Source of the DNA: Conchocele bisecta
Lineage: Eukaryota > Mollusca > Bivalvia > Lucinida > Thyasiridae
Reading direction: 5' to 3'
Assembly (NCBI GenBank): GCA_029237695.1
Contig: CM055274.1
Coordinates: forward strand, 16,791,505 to 16,855,504
DNA length: 64,000 bases
Shown piece by piece: positions 1-10,465 of the stretch. The first letter of the stretch is position 1; each line of letters starts with the position of its first letter. Below the pieces are notes generated by a model that did no database searches, was not told the DNA's origin, and was given only the letters and a program-made list of their open reading frames with translations. Position numbers and translations under genes: made by a program.

Positions 1-638
1 CAGCTAGATTTGATTTTGAACCAAAATGTTTGATTAATGGCATTATAAAGTTTGTCTCCACTAAATACGGACTATTATGTGTCACTCTCAGACTGCATAA
101 ATGAACAAGATGTTCCGTGTTAGTTCGTGATTTAGATGTATTAGCGAATATACGAGTTATTATATGATGAATAAAGCTGATAGCGTAATGCAAGATCAGT
201 CTGACCAGGACCTACGCTGCTAGCTTATTTTGTCTACTAATATATATATACAAATACTAAACACCTACCTATGTTTGCAGCTACTACTCTGAGCACACCT
301 GCTGACTGAGCTGTTTTGGCGCGCAGTAAAATGGCAGATTGATTTTTTGTATTGAACCGGAAAATATATATTCATTATGAATGCATAATCACGGAATCGT
401 TCGATCGGAATGTGCCAAGGATTATCCCTGATGATATCTTAAAAGTTGTGTGTATCCTGGAAGAAGACGATGGCCGGTTCTCTAGAAAATCAACATAAAC
501 CAGGATAGCCTGTTTGTGACAATAACATGTCAGCCAATAAATACACACCAAGATCGCTGCAAACTGCAGACAAAAGACGCGAAACAGTCATTCAGTGAAA
601 CTAGAGTTGGAAAAGAATAACCGACCAATTCCAAACCT
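1..638. other. No gene or repeat recognised
   Basis: AT-rich single-copy-looking DNA. I see no long reading frame and no copy of the repeat families that fill the rest of the window. A short ATG-initiated frame near 470-507 has no recognisable content. Confidence 0.4.
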
Positions 639-811
639 GTGACTACCACGCGCAAGCTTAAAACACCTTCGAGAATTGTAACAGACAAGGTGAGAAAACA
701 GGAATATCGTAAACGAGAGCGAGACGCTGGTCAACTGACAAGGAACACCGCTATTGATTTGAAACCTGTTAATGACAGCACCAATGTGAACATATTTACA
801 GTCAGATATAA

Positions 812-1084
812 ATTCCTCAGTACAAAGTCATTCTGGCATCTCACCATCAACATACTGCCAGGAGAATTCCGCTGCAAACTATGTGGACAGTGAAGATGAA
901 ATTAAGTGAGTCTGTAGCAGAAGGATATGACAACATGTGTGCACACTGCTCAAAAACTTCAGAAGTTGAACTCAAAAAGTGTTCTAAATGTAAAGGTTTC
1001 AGATACTGTTCAAAAGAATGTCAGATCTTTGACTGGGCTCGACACTAGTCTATGTGCAACCTGCTGACTACAAAGACAAACTAG
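812..1084 (+). pseudogene. MYND zinc-finger fragment with internal stop
   Basis: The frame open from 812 encodes, after the ATG at 935, a clear MYND-type zinc finger: CAHC, then KCSKC, then YCSKEC and DWARH. The pattern C-x2-C, C-x2-C, C-x3-C, H is intact up to the last histidine. TAG at 1046-1048 follows immediately, and the next in-frame residues (SMC) hold the final cysteine ligand, so the stop falls inside the finger. MYND domains bind proline-rich partners in transcriptional regulators, SMYD methyltransferases and EGLN oxygenases; which parent gene this came from cannot be told. A second open frame at 639-893 lies just upstream in another phase with no recognisable domain. The stop could be a true nonsense change or a single read error. 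Confidence 0.6.
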
Positions 1085-2446
1085 ATTGGTCAGTAAGCGA
1101 GGCTTACGGAATACCCCCACGTGGGCCCAGGTACCCCTAAATATGTAAAATAATGTCCAAGTGTGTGGGCTTGTGACCTTGACTCTGAGCTTAGTGGGGG
1201 CGGCACAAACGTGATTTTGTCACATGGTGGTAGAGATCCATTGGAGCAATGCGTGTGTGAAATGTGAAGCAGATCCGAGCAAGGAAATATAAATTATAAC
1301 CAATTTCTCTGATGTTAAGTTTTGTAAAGATACTAAGTATGTGACCTTGACCTCGATATCAGCGGTGATTTGTCACAGCATGATAGTAGAGCCTTAGAGG
1401 AATGCATGCCTGAAATATTAGGAATTTTCGATGAAAGAAATAGAAGTTATAACATATTTCTCTGATGTTAAGTTTTGAAAAGAGACTAAGTATGTGACCT
1501 TTAATTTGGGATCAGCGGGGGTTGGACGGTCGTAGCTATGTCACAGCATGATAGTACAACCTTACAGGAATGCACAAGTGAACTATTAATAATTTTCAAT
1601 GAAGGAAATAGAAGTTTTAGGTTATTTCTCTGATGTTACGTTTTGTAAAGAGATGAAGTATTTGACATTGACATTGACCTTGGGATCAGCGAGGGTTGGA
1701 CGTCGTGGATTTGGCACAGCATGGTAGTAGAGCCTTACAGGAATGTATCAGCCATGTGTGAAATATTAAGCATGTTAGATGAAGGAAATAGAAATTATAA
1801 CAATATTTCTCTGATGTTAAGTTTTGTAAAGAGACTAAGTATTTGATCTTGACCTTGGGATCAGCGGGGGTTGGACGGTCGTAGACATGTCACAGCATGA
1901 TAGTACAACCTTAGAGGAATGCACGAGTGAAATATTAAGAATTTTCAGTAAAGGAAATCGAAGTTATAACTTATTTCTCTGATGTTAAGTTTTGTAAAGA
2001 GACACATTATTTGACCATGACCTTGCGATCAGCGGGGATTGGACGTCGTGGATTTGGCACAGCATGGTAGTAGAGCCTGACAGGAATGCATGTGTGAAAT
2101 ATTAAGCATCTTAGATGAAGAAAATAGAAGTTGTAACAATATTTCTCTGATGTTAAGTTGTGTAAAGATACTAAGTATTTGACCTTGACCTTGGGATCAG
2201 CGGGGGTTGGACGGTCGTGGATTTGGCACAGCATGGTAGTAGAGCCTGACAGGAATGCATGTGTTGAATATTAAGCATTTTAGATGAAGGAAATAGAAGT
2301 TATAACAATATGTATCTGATGTTAAGTGTAGTGACGGACGGACGCACGGACACACGGACACACGGACGCACGGACGGATGGACGGACGGACGAACGGACA
2401 ACCTGACTCCAATATACCCTCACAGCTCGTTGCGGGGGTTATAATA
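1085..2446 (+). mobile_element. Pearl/Helitron-like element, ~168 bp tandem core
   Basis: The unit starting CTCTGATGTTAAGTTTTG recurs near 1308, 1460, 1628, 1809, 1977, 2145 and 2312, so seven monomers, mostly 168 bp. Each carries a TGACCTTGACCTT motif and an ATGTGTGAAATATTAAG block. The core is followed by a GGAC/ACGG microsatellite (2332-2402) and a hairpin tail ending in CGTTGCGGGGGTTATAA. Left flank, tandem core, (ACGG)n and short right flank is the layout described for bivalve pearl elements, thought to be non-autonomous Helitron relatives. No coding capacity. The same family lies inverted at 29405-30370 and direct at 54037-55516. Confidence 0.75.
2332..2402 (+). repeat. (ACGG)n-type microsatellite inside the element
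   Basis: An interrupted run of GGAC/GCAC tetranucleotides sits between the last core monomer and the hairpin tail. Comparable tracts lie in the same position in most hairpin-ended elements of this window. Confidence 0.85.
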
Positions 2447-3786
2447 ATAAAACATAGATCTTGGTGTGCTATTGTAAATAGCTGTTCACTATTCGTTGGA
2501 TTATTTTATACCTCAATTCTACATCGGACCGCCATTTTCGGAACTCGCGGTCCGACCGCCATTTAAACTCATCCAGGTATTGCCGAGTCGAAAGTGATAA
2601 GAAAGCTGAATCAGTCACGATTATTTGGAAATATAATGTTAAGTTTTAGTTATACATTGTTTTTTACAATATATGTATATCGAATATATACTATACATTT
2701 TGTATATTGTTGCGTATGAGTTCATTTAAATATCAGCATTTAAATCTTGTAAACCTGGCTCAATTCCTGAAGAATCGAAATCGAAATCGAAAGTAGGAAA
2801 TTTGTGACAATATCCCTACTTGGAGATCATCATTGATCTTAGAAGTTTCCAAGTTTTAAATTGTGTTTTGTTTTCGGTAAATACGACTCGGATATACATA
2901 TTTTAGTATAAAGAGGTGTATTCGATGTAAACAATTATTGTTTCTTATTTCAATATTTGTATTTATCTGTCTGGTTACTTTTATCTTGGAAATAAAAATG
3001 CAGCCTGCAGGATTTTCAGGTTTTCTTTCGACTAGTTTTCACCTATGCACATTTATTACATTCTTTGCACAAAATTAAATTGAGTTGGCTCCTAATTATT
3101 TGTATACTTGCGATAGTAGCTAGTAGTTGCTTTTTCAGATTTGTAAAATGGCACCGGGGACCGGGTAGAAATTGGTGGGTTCCAGGTGGGGAGGTGGTCG
3201 GTGGCAAATAAAGGTCAAATTTTCACATTTGACCGAATATTGACATATCATAATATGAGATTGAAGGTATCGATAAGACAATCACTCTGCTGATTTTTTT
3301 TTTTTGAAATCGGGTGATTATGTCATGCAAGATGACTGCTAGAAGGTCAAAAGGTCATCTTGTTATTAGAGATTTCTTCTTCTCACAAGCCGCCAATTAA
3401 CCCTACTTTCTAAGCCAATCGCTGGCCAGTATAGCGCTCCACTTATTTCACATATTGCAAGATTTAAACCCAATACGTTACATATTACCAGATTTAATGA
3501 TACCTGTTCGACAGGAAATGGAAAATCAGTATTCGGATGCGGTGACACGAAATACCCAAATATTGCCCAAATATACCCAAATATAGTATATAATAGCATC
3601 CAATGTGGTTGTTTTATGGAAATACCATAGAATAATACATGCTAGTTGTATTTATTCCAGGATATAGCCGTATAGCTGTATTGTGAAGATGTTATTAGTG
3701 AAAAATACCAAAAAATGGTCTATTTGAAAAGTGGCCAAGGTAAGGGAGTTTACTGTTATATGACGCAAGTAAAATCGGGTATGACT
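2447..3786. other. AT-rich stretch, no gene
   Basis: No exon-like frame is seen. Around 3505-3597 lies a short CCAAATATACCCAAATAT repeat, preceded by a CATTCGGATGCGGTGACACG block. Both reappear inverted at 10340-10450, so part of this stretch belongs to a dispersed repeat. Confidence 0.4.
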
Positions 3787-4560
3787 GATGTACGAAATGG
3801 TCGAAAAGGGCGAAATGGAGATTGTCGGGCGAAATGGAGTTTTATATCGCCTATAACTTGCTAATTAATGCATGAAATTATTTTTTTCTTATTATATCTA
3901 TTATACAGTTTTATATGTATAATATATAATTGAAAAAGAAATGGGTATTTCTTACATAATTTGATTTTATATCAAAATTATTAATGACAGTGCTCAGAAT
4001 ATGTCGGGCGATATGGAGATTGTCGGGCGAAATGGAGTTTTATATCGCCTATAATTTGCTAATTAATGCATGAAATTAATGGTTTACTTATTATATCTAT
4101 TATACAGTTGTATATGTATAATGAATACTTGAAAAAATTTGGTATTTTCTTACATTATTTGATTTGATATCAGAATTATAAATGACCGTGCTCAGGATAT
4201 GTCCGGCGAAATGGAGATTGTCGGGCGAAATGGAGTTTTATATCGCCTATTATTTGCTAATTAATGCATGAAATTATTATTTTTCTTATTATATCTATTA
4301 TACATGTGCAGTTGTGTACTCGGAATATATCCGGCGAAATGTAGATCGCAGGGAGAAATGGACGTTAATTTATATGGCCTATAAGTTGGGAGTCAGTCTG
4401 GCAAAATGGAGTTTTTTTATAGTATATACATGTACTTTGCTTATTAATTAAATTATTTGCAGTCTTAAATATAAGGAGGAATATATAGTTGTGCTATGAC
4501 GAAATGGATACTGTCGATCGGTCTGGCGAAATGGAGTTTTATATCGCCTAGTCGTTGCTA
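3787..4560 (+). repeat. ~190-200 bp tandem repeat
   Basis: GTCGGGCGAAATGGAGTTTT recurs near 3822, 4023 and 4217, with degraded copies near 4340 and 4520. Each copy is followed by ATATCGCCTATAATTTGC and an AT-rich tract. No open frame is conserved between copies. Confidence 0.75.
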
Positions 4561-4624
4561 ATGCAAACAGTGTAGTCCCATGTGTATAGCATTACGGTAT
4601 CAGATCAGAGCCTACACAATTCGC

Positions 4625-5310
4625 CATTCAGTCATAGACCTTTGAGATATGCCATGTGATTTTGTACCTTCAAACATCTGTGTAATTTCAGGAAATACGT
4701 TTATAAAATTCACAATATTTCTCATAAAAAACTCCAAAATTAACAAAAATGTCAGTATATGCGGAATTATATTGCGCATGTAATGTGAAATTTGTGTCAA
4801 CTTTTGACATCATATACGGACGATATTGTAAAATTACGCAGATGCACGAAGGTAAAAAAATTACATGTCTCATTTTACGACTGGTGGTCATATAGAAAAT
4901 GGTAAATATCGTGAAAGTGGTCAATTTGTTGGCGCTATTTGTTTCATTATTTATTGATTCCTCATATAATAAACGTGAACATGTAATGTCGTAAATAAAA
5001 GCAATATATGTGAAGTTAAAAAGCAATGTGTTGACTACAAGTATCATATTGAATGCCGGTTTATTTATCATTCGAGACACGCCATGTGATTTAGTACCTT
5101 CGAGCATCTGCGTGATTTTATGAAATGTATTTACAGAAGATGTGATAATTTCCGTAGATAGCATCTGAAGTTGACACACATTTTAGAGTACATGCGCAAT
5201 GGAATTGCGCATGTACTCTGAAATTTGTGTCAACTTCTGACATCATATTGTAAAGTTGTAAATATATTTCATTAAATTACGCAGATGCCCGAAGGTACCC
5301 AATCTGGTAT
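4625..5310. mobile_element. Palindromic MITE pair (family G)
   Basis: The block GCCATGTGATTTTGTACCTTC appears near 4650 and again at 5083, with its inverted partners (CAGATG..CGAAGGTA) near 4842 and 5284. The layout fits two abutting inverted-repeat elements of about 230 and 250 bp. Related copies occur at 9640-9720, 21990-22200, 28740-28920 and 30385-30600. No coding capacity. Confidence 0.6.
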
Positions 5311-5611
5311 TAGTATATGCCCTGTACTGTTCTTTTCTATACATGTTGAAATAATAAAGTTGCCCAAACTATTACTTGAATGTTTTCATTAGCCAATATA
5401 TGAATAGTTGTTTGTTTCACACGAAGGAGGTTATGTCTAATGGGGTTTTGTCCTACATTCATAAATTAAAGGTAGATGCCTTCAAATTAGGTAAAAACAC
5501 ATCTTCATGGAAATTATGATAGCCCAGTCCCAGATCAGCCTACACATCGGGTCAGGGTATACATGGGTAAGCAATTCATACGTATCATGAAATAGGGCGG
5601 ACGACGTGTGA

Positions 5612-5622
5612 TATATATAAAA
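5612..5622 (+). promoter_or_regulatory. Possible TATA box
   Basis: TATATATAAAA lies about 190 bp upstream of a short frame whose start resembles a secretory signal. No initiator or other element confirms it, and AT-rich DNA yields such matches often. Confidence 0.2.
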
Positions 5623-5804
5623 TGCATGGCAACTGACCACCGACCAGTCTAGTTTGCGTTATGGGGTGCCTGGCATTGATTATTTAATCATTTGATCAGT
5701 AGCTAACTGGACTAACTGACACTGTCTCACAAATCCGAGTAGATCCTGATAGATGTATGTAAGCATAGCGAAACGCTTGTTGTTTGTTTGTACAAGACGA
5801 CAAG

Positions 5805-5864
5805 ATGTGGATTTTGATTACAGTTGCAGCAGTGGGGGCAATCACAAGTTCGTACCCACACTAG
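5805..5864 (+). CDS. Signal-peptide-like 19-residue frame, possible first-exon remnant
   Basis: ATG at 5805 opens MWILITVAAVGAITSSYPH and stops at TAG (5862-5864). The hydrophobic run followed by small residues looks like a secretion signal. No convincing splice donor lies inside it and no continuation was found. It may be a remnant of a first coding exon or chance. Confidence 0.2.
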   Translation: MWILITVAAVGAITSSYPH

Positions 5865-6344
5865 ATAAACTGGTACCAAGGCCCGCCTTGCCGGGACACG
5901 GCATTGTACTTAATCCACTGATACACACGTGACATGCTGTGAGAAAATGATTCAAGTGAATCTGGGACCAATGTGGCCCAGAGCAAGTAGTGAATCAACA
6001 CAGCCCACCAGCGGCAACATTGTTCGTTATGTCATTCATGCATTAGTATACAGACGGGCCATTTATATAAATACATTAACTGTGGTAACTAGAGTAATCC
6101 GGAAGCATTATTATTTTTATATGTACACTGGTCCAGTTTATCACGCAGCTGGCAGGTTTGTCCATGCTTAGTGTGTCAAGTGGGATAATCATTTCATACT
6201 AGTGAGAGAATCAGTAACATGTACCACTAATTGATACATAATATCCATGTTTGCAGTATCTGTTTGCGATTATAATGCTAGCATTAAATGACACATAATG
6301 CAGCAGTATATGTAATAGTGGATGATAAATATGTGGGTATGAAT

Positions 6345-7320
6345 TGTGACATGTGGTACATATACATGTATGTCGAGAACTCGGCAGTGCGCCCGATCAT
6401 TACGCTGTGTGACATGTGGAACATGTACACGTATGTCGGGATCTCGCGAGAACGTACTCAAAATATGCTCAAATATACATGTCACACAGAGTAGTGGTCG
6501 GACGTACACCAGAGTTCCCGACATAGGTGTACATGTACCACATGTCACACAGAGAAATGAAGGGACGTACGCCAGAGTGCCCGACATACATGTACATGTA
6601 CCACATGTCACACAGCGTAGTGACGGGACCTATTCCCGAGTTCCAGACATACATGTACATGTACCACATGTCACAACGTAGTGACAGGACGTATTCTCGA
6701 GTTCCAGACACACATGTACATGTACAACATATTCCCAAGTTCCAGACATGCATGTACATGTACCACATATCCCCAAGTTCCAGACATACATGTCACAGGT
6801 CACATGTGACACAGAGAAATGAAGGGACGTACGCCAGAGTGCCCGACATACATGTACCACATGTCACACAGCGTAGTGACGTGACGTATTCCCGAGTTCC
6901 AGACATACATGTACACAGCACTACGCTGTGTGACATGTGATACATGTATGTCTGGAACTTGGGAATACGTCCCGTCACTATGCTGTGTGACATGTGGTGC
7001 ATGTACACGTATGTCGAGAACTCGGTAGTACGTCCCGTCAAGTGCTACGTTGTGGCATGTGGTACAATTACATGCATGCCTGGAAGTCGGGAATATGTCC
7101 CGTCACTACGCTGTGACATGTGGTGCATGTATGTCTGGAACTCGGGAATACGTCCCGTCACTACGCTGTGTGACCTGTGATACATGTATGTCTGGAACTC
7201 GGGAATACGTCCCGTCACTATGCTGTGTCACATGTGGTGCATGTACATGTATGTCGGGAACTCGGGAGTAGGTCCCATCATTACGCCGTGTGATGGTGTG
7301 ACACGTACATTCGGTCTTTA
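6345..7320. repeat. 63 bp minisatellite with strand switches
   Basis: A 63 bp unit (CACATGTCACACAGCGTAGTG followed by a CGAGTTCCAGACATACATG block) repeats about 14 times. Copies from about 6480 to 6920 read one way; copies at 6345-6470 and from about 6920 to 7290 are reverse complemented, giving inverted arrays with a centre near 6920. Because 63 is divisible by three, long chance open frames appear on both strands here; none is considered a gene. Confidence 0.8.
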
Positions 7321-7734
7321 CATTATATGACATATTGGTGGCCTAGTATTATGAGGTATTACAATAGAGCATAGCAGCTATGATCATATAATACTAGACA
7401 ATCGATATGGCACATATACATGTAAATCGGAAATTCTGGTGTACGCACGGGACATGTGGTAATTTAGCATGTATGTCAGGATCGATCTCGGGAGTGGTAC
7501 ATTTACATTCCGTCCTGTATTATTTCATGCAAATTTCATTATTAAAACACACATCAAACGCTGCTAAACACAATACTTGGGTATATCTGAACATTAATTT
7601 TGACAATATTTGGGTAATTATTGCGTGAGCAGTGACCCTGATCAAACTCCATATTTATTCTAATTTTTCGGTATACTCTCGTACACTAGTCGGTGAGACT
7701 GAATAATAATATGTAATAACAACAGTGCCTGATG

Positions 7735-8058
7735 TCACAATATACGCCCGTTGAGTATGTTTAGAATGCATATGTAAAGTTTCAGAATGAATGGTTGAAA
7801 ACTGTGGGAGGAGTGGATTACACAAATTTGGGACTCCAGTATGCAAAAACAGGGTCGATAAATGACTAAGTTAAAAACGTTACATTTTTTCGGTATGAGA
7901 AGGGGAGGTGCACATCTTCAATATGTTTAGGATGCATATGTATGAAAACTGTGGGAGGAGTTGATTACACAAAGTGTGGTCCTAAAAAATTAACGGACAG
8001 ACAGACAGACGGACAACTCCATACCATAATACGTCCCGTTTCACGGGCGTATAAAACG
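7735..8058 (+). mobile_element. Hairpin-ended element with (GACA/GACG)n
   Basis: Two copies of ATGTTTAGAATGCATATG plus a TGTGGGAGGAG block (7757 onward and 7921 onward) are followed by GACAGACAGACAGACGGAC and a tail with stem ATACGTCCCG/CGGGCGTAT ending in AAAA near 8055. This is the tandem-core, microsatellite, hairpin layout of the other Helitron-like families here, in a short version. Confidence 0.55.
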
Positions 8059-9165
8059 TTTTATACCTGGGCCGAGTTGACATGGCCCCGATTTCACTTG
8101 CTTCAAAGAACAATAATCTGAGTAATCTCCCTTTGCACAGTTTCACATTGGCCATCTCAGGTGTTGTTTTTTGCACAAATAGCGTATTCTAATGGATTTA
8201 TATCTGTGTAGACTGATAAGCCTACAGGTAAAACATTCTGCAATGAAAAAAGAAATAATAAGTTTATTTAGAGAAAAAAAACATCATTATTTATGTAGTA
8301 TTTGCCAACTGTCTATTTTATTGTATATGAGAACACCCCTCATTACTATAGTAACCTGCCACTAATAAAAGCTGCTTTTGGAATTTGGAGAAAATCCCTG
8401 TTGATAACATTAACAGGGATAATCCATGTACAGTGTAAGTGTAATTGTTTTACAACTTGACATGACCATATACAGACCACCTGGGTTCTTATTATACAGT
8501 ATGACACAAAAGGTGTGAGAGAAGACTGACATGACAATTAACAGCCTGTTGTCGTAGTCTGATGGTTTATTAAAGTATATTAAAGTCTCATCAGTGTACA
8601 TGCAAATAAGTAGGCTTTTTGGCTAATTTTAGCGATTTTAGGTACTGTATCTCATACGTACCATCGTGGCCCATAGTCTTCACGTTAAATAAATGTCATA
8701 ATAATAATGCAAATAAGTAATACAAATGCAAAGCATAAAACAACAGTACTTGTCAGTCATATAAGACTTGTAAGAGACTGTGTATGCACATCATGCATGC
8801 TAAGATCATTTATTCTCATTTCTTGATACCGAATATTAGTGTGGAAGAAGGTTGACAATTAACAGCCTGTTGTCTAAACATAGTCTGATCATGATGACGT
8901 TATCCTTGTGAATTGTATCTAGCAGACACTCAGATGCTTCCTAAAAATTGAAGAAGTAATTTACAAAAAAATAATACAACCAAAATATAAATGTCATGGT
9001 TGCCAAATATTCCACCTGATGAGTACCCCTAGTTGGGAATGAAACAGATCTATACATTGTAATTAACCCCTATATCTAATTATTAAGTTGTTGATTGTTT
9101 AATTAACTATTACTGAGCTTAAAACTTAATTTAAATAACTTTAATTATCAAATAATAACATAAAA
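8059..9165. other. No gene seen
   Basis: AT-rich. The 22 bp block beginning TGACAATTAACAGCCTG occurs at about 8533 and 8851, each time followed by a TAGTCTGATG motif. Nothing else is recognised. Confidence 0.4.
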
Positions 9166-9167
9166 AT

Positions 9168-9300
9168 TCATATTTCCCGGTATTTCCCCCCGGTATTTCC
9201 CGGTATTTCCCACTTTGGGGACGGGAAATACCGGTATTTCCAAATACCGGTATTTCCCGCCGGGAATTCCTGCCCCCGGTATTTCACGGCCAACCCTGCA
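9168..9300. repeat. Short inverted repeat rich in CGGTATTTCCC
   Basis: Repeats of CGGTATTTCCC on the left are mirrored by GGGAAATACCGG toward the centre, and the block ends in GGCCAACCCTG. It looks like a small palindromic MITE, possibly hAT-like by its CAGGG-type end. No target duplication was identified. Confidence 0.4.
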
Positions 9301-9313
9301 TTGGATGCTATTA

Positions 9314-10335
9314 CAGTCGAACTTCGATGGGTCGAACAGCCTGCGGGGTTAAGTTTTAGTTCGACCCATCCGTTGTTCGACCCTTCGGGATTTTCTACTG
9401 TAACCATTTCAGATCTACGAGTTGGTCAGTGTACTAAGTGAAACAAGTCGTCATTACGACACGTTGTTTCATATAAATGCGCTTACATCTGCATTTACGG
9501 TTGATTGTCACATTCGTTTATTAACAGAAACAGGCTTTAATAAAATAAAGAAACCGGCAAACTCATGTGTGTTTTTATTTACATAGCCATTATACAGCAA
9601 TAGAACATGAGAACAACAGCAAATGATTACGAAATACAATTGGCGGACTTGATTGCCCCGTCCGATACGATCATGTGAAAGCATCTCTGATTTTGTACTT
9701 ATTGGCATTTGCGTAATTTCATGACAAATATTTATCTAATCAAATATAAATCTTTGTGAGTGAATATGTATTTGCCATTAAATGATGCGCATGCTTGTAG
9801 GTATAAAATTACATCGCTCGTCATACACTGATAAATCAATAGATGCATGCCCAGTCGCACCATCACTACTTCGGACCCGGAACCACATTCACTGCATATC
9901 ATAATTTAATATCACATGGAACCCAGTACAAGTTATACATGAAAGTTATACACGTACGGTATTGAAGAAGTCTGTTATCTCGCATTGCTTCGTAGTCTTC
10001 CGCTTCACCTGCTCCATCACAACACGTCTAAATACGCTCAAATGACCACTTGAGATTTGTTTGACAACCGGTTAACAATAGGTGTGAAAGTCAATCAACT
10101 AGTCTGGAGATAATCGTCTGACATGTTCGAGTTTTTGTGGTGTTTATAGTGAATTTATACACGACCGGGCATGACAGCGATTCGAGGCATTGAGGGTTGT
10201 TCGACTTTCACAAGTTCGACCTTTACCGGGTAGTTTTAACGTATTTATATAGGAATTCTGCCGGGACCTAAAGGCTAGTTCGAGGCAAGCATGGCTGACG
10301 AGTTTACCAGGGTTCGACCCATCGAAGTTCGACTG
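9314..10335. mobile_element. pogo/Tigger-like non-autonomous element
   Basis: The left end CAGTCGAACTTCGATGGGTC follows TA at 9312-9313. The right end is its reverse complement (GACCCATCGAAGTTCGACTG) followed by TA at 10336-10337. TA duplication and CAGT-type termini fit the pogo branch of Tc1/mariner. The 1.0 kb interior has no transposase frame but repeats the GTTCGACCC motif near both ends. Confidence 0.75.
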
Positions 10336-10465
10336 TATATACTATATTTGGGTATATTTGGGCAATATTTGGGCAGTATTTGGGTATTTCGTGTCACCCA
10401 TTCGGATGGGAGTGTGCATTCTAAACCTGGCTAATTATAAGTATTTTATTGTTCACATATTGGAT

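Noticed and set aside
1130..2330. Nuclear-receptor response elements (repeated TGACCTTGACCTT)
   Set aside because: The motif is part of every monomer of the tandem repeat; nothing indicates selection for receptor binding.
4688..5179. 163-codon minus-strand frame
   Set aside because: It reads through two abutting palindromic MITEs; composition is AT-driven.
6270..7333. Several overlapping 70-137 codon frames on both strands
   Set aside because: They all derive from the 63 bp repeat, whose length is divisible by three; peptides are simple repeats of the unit.
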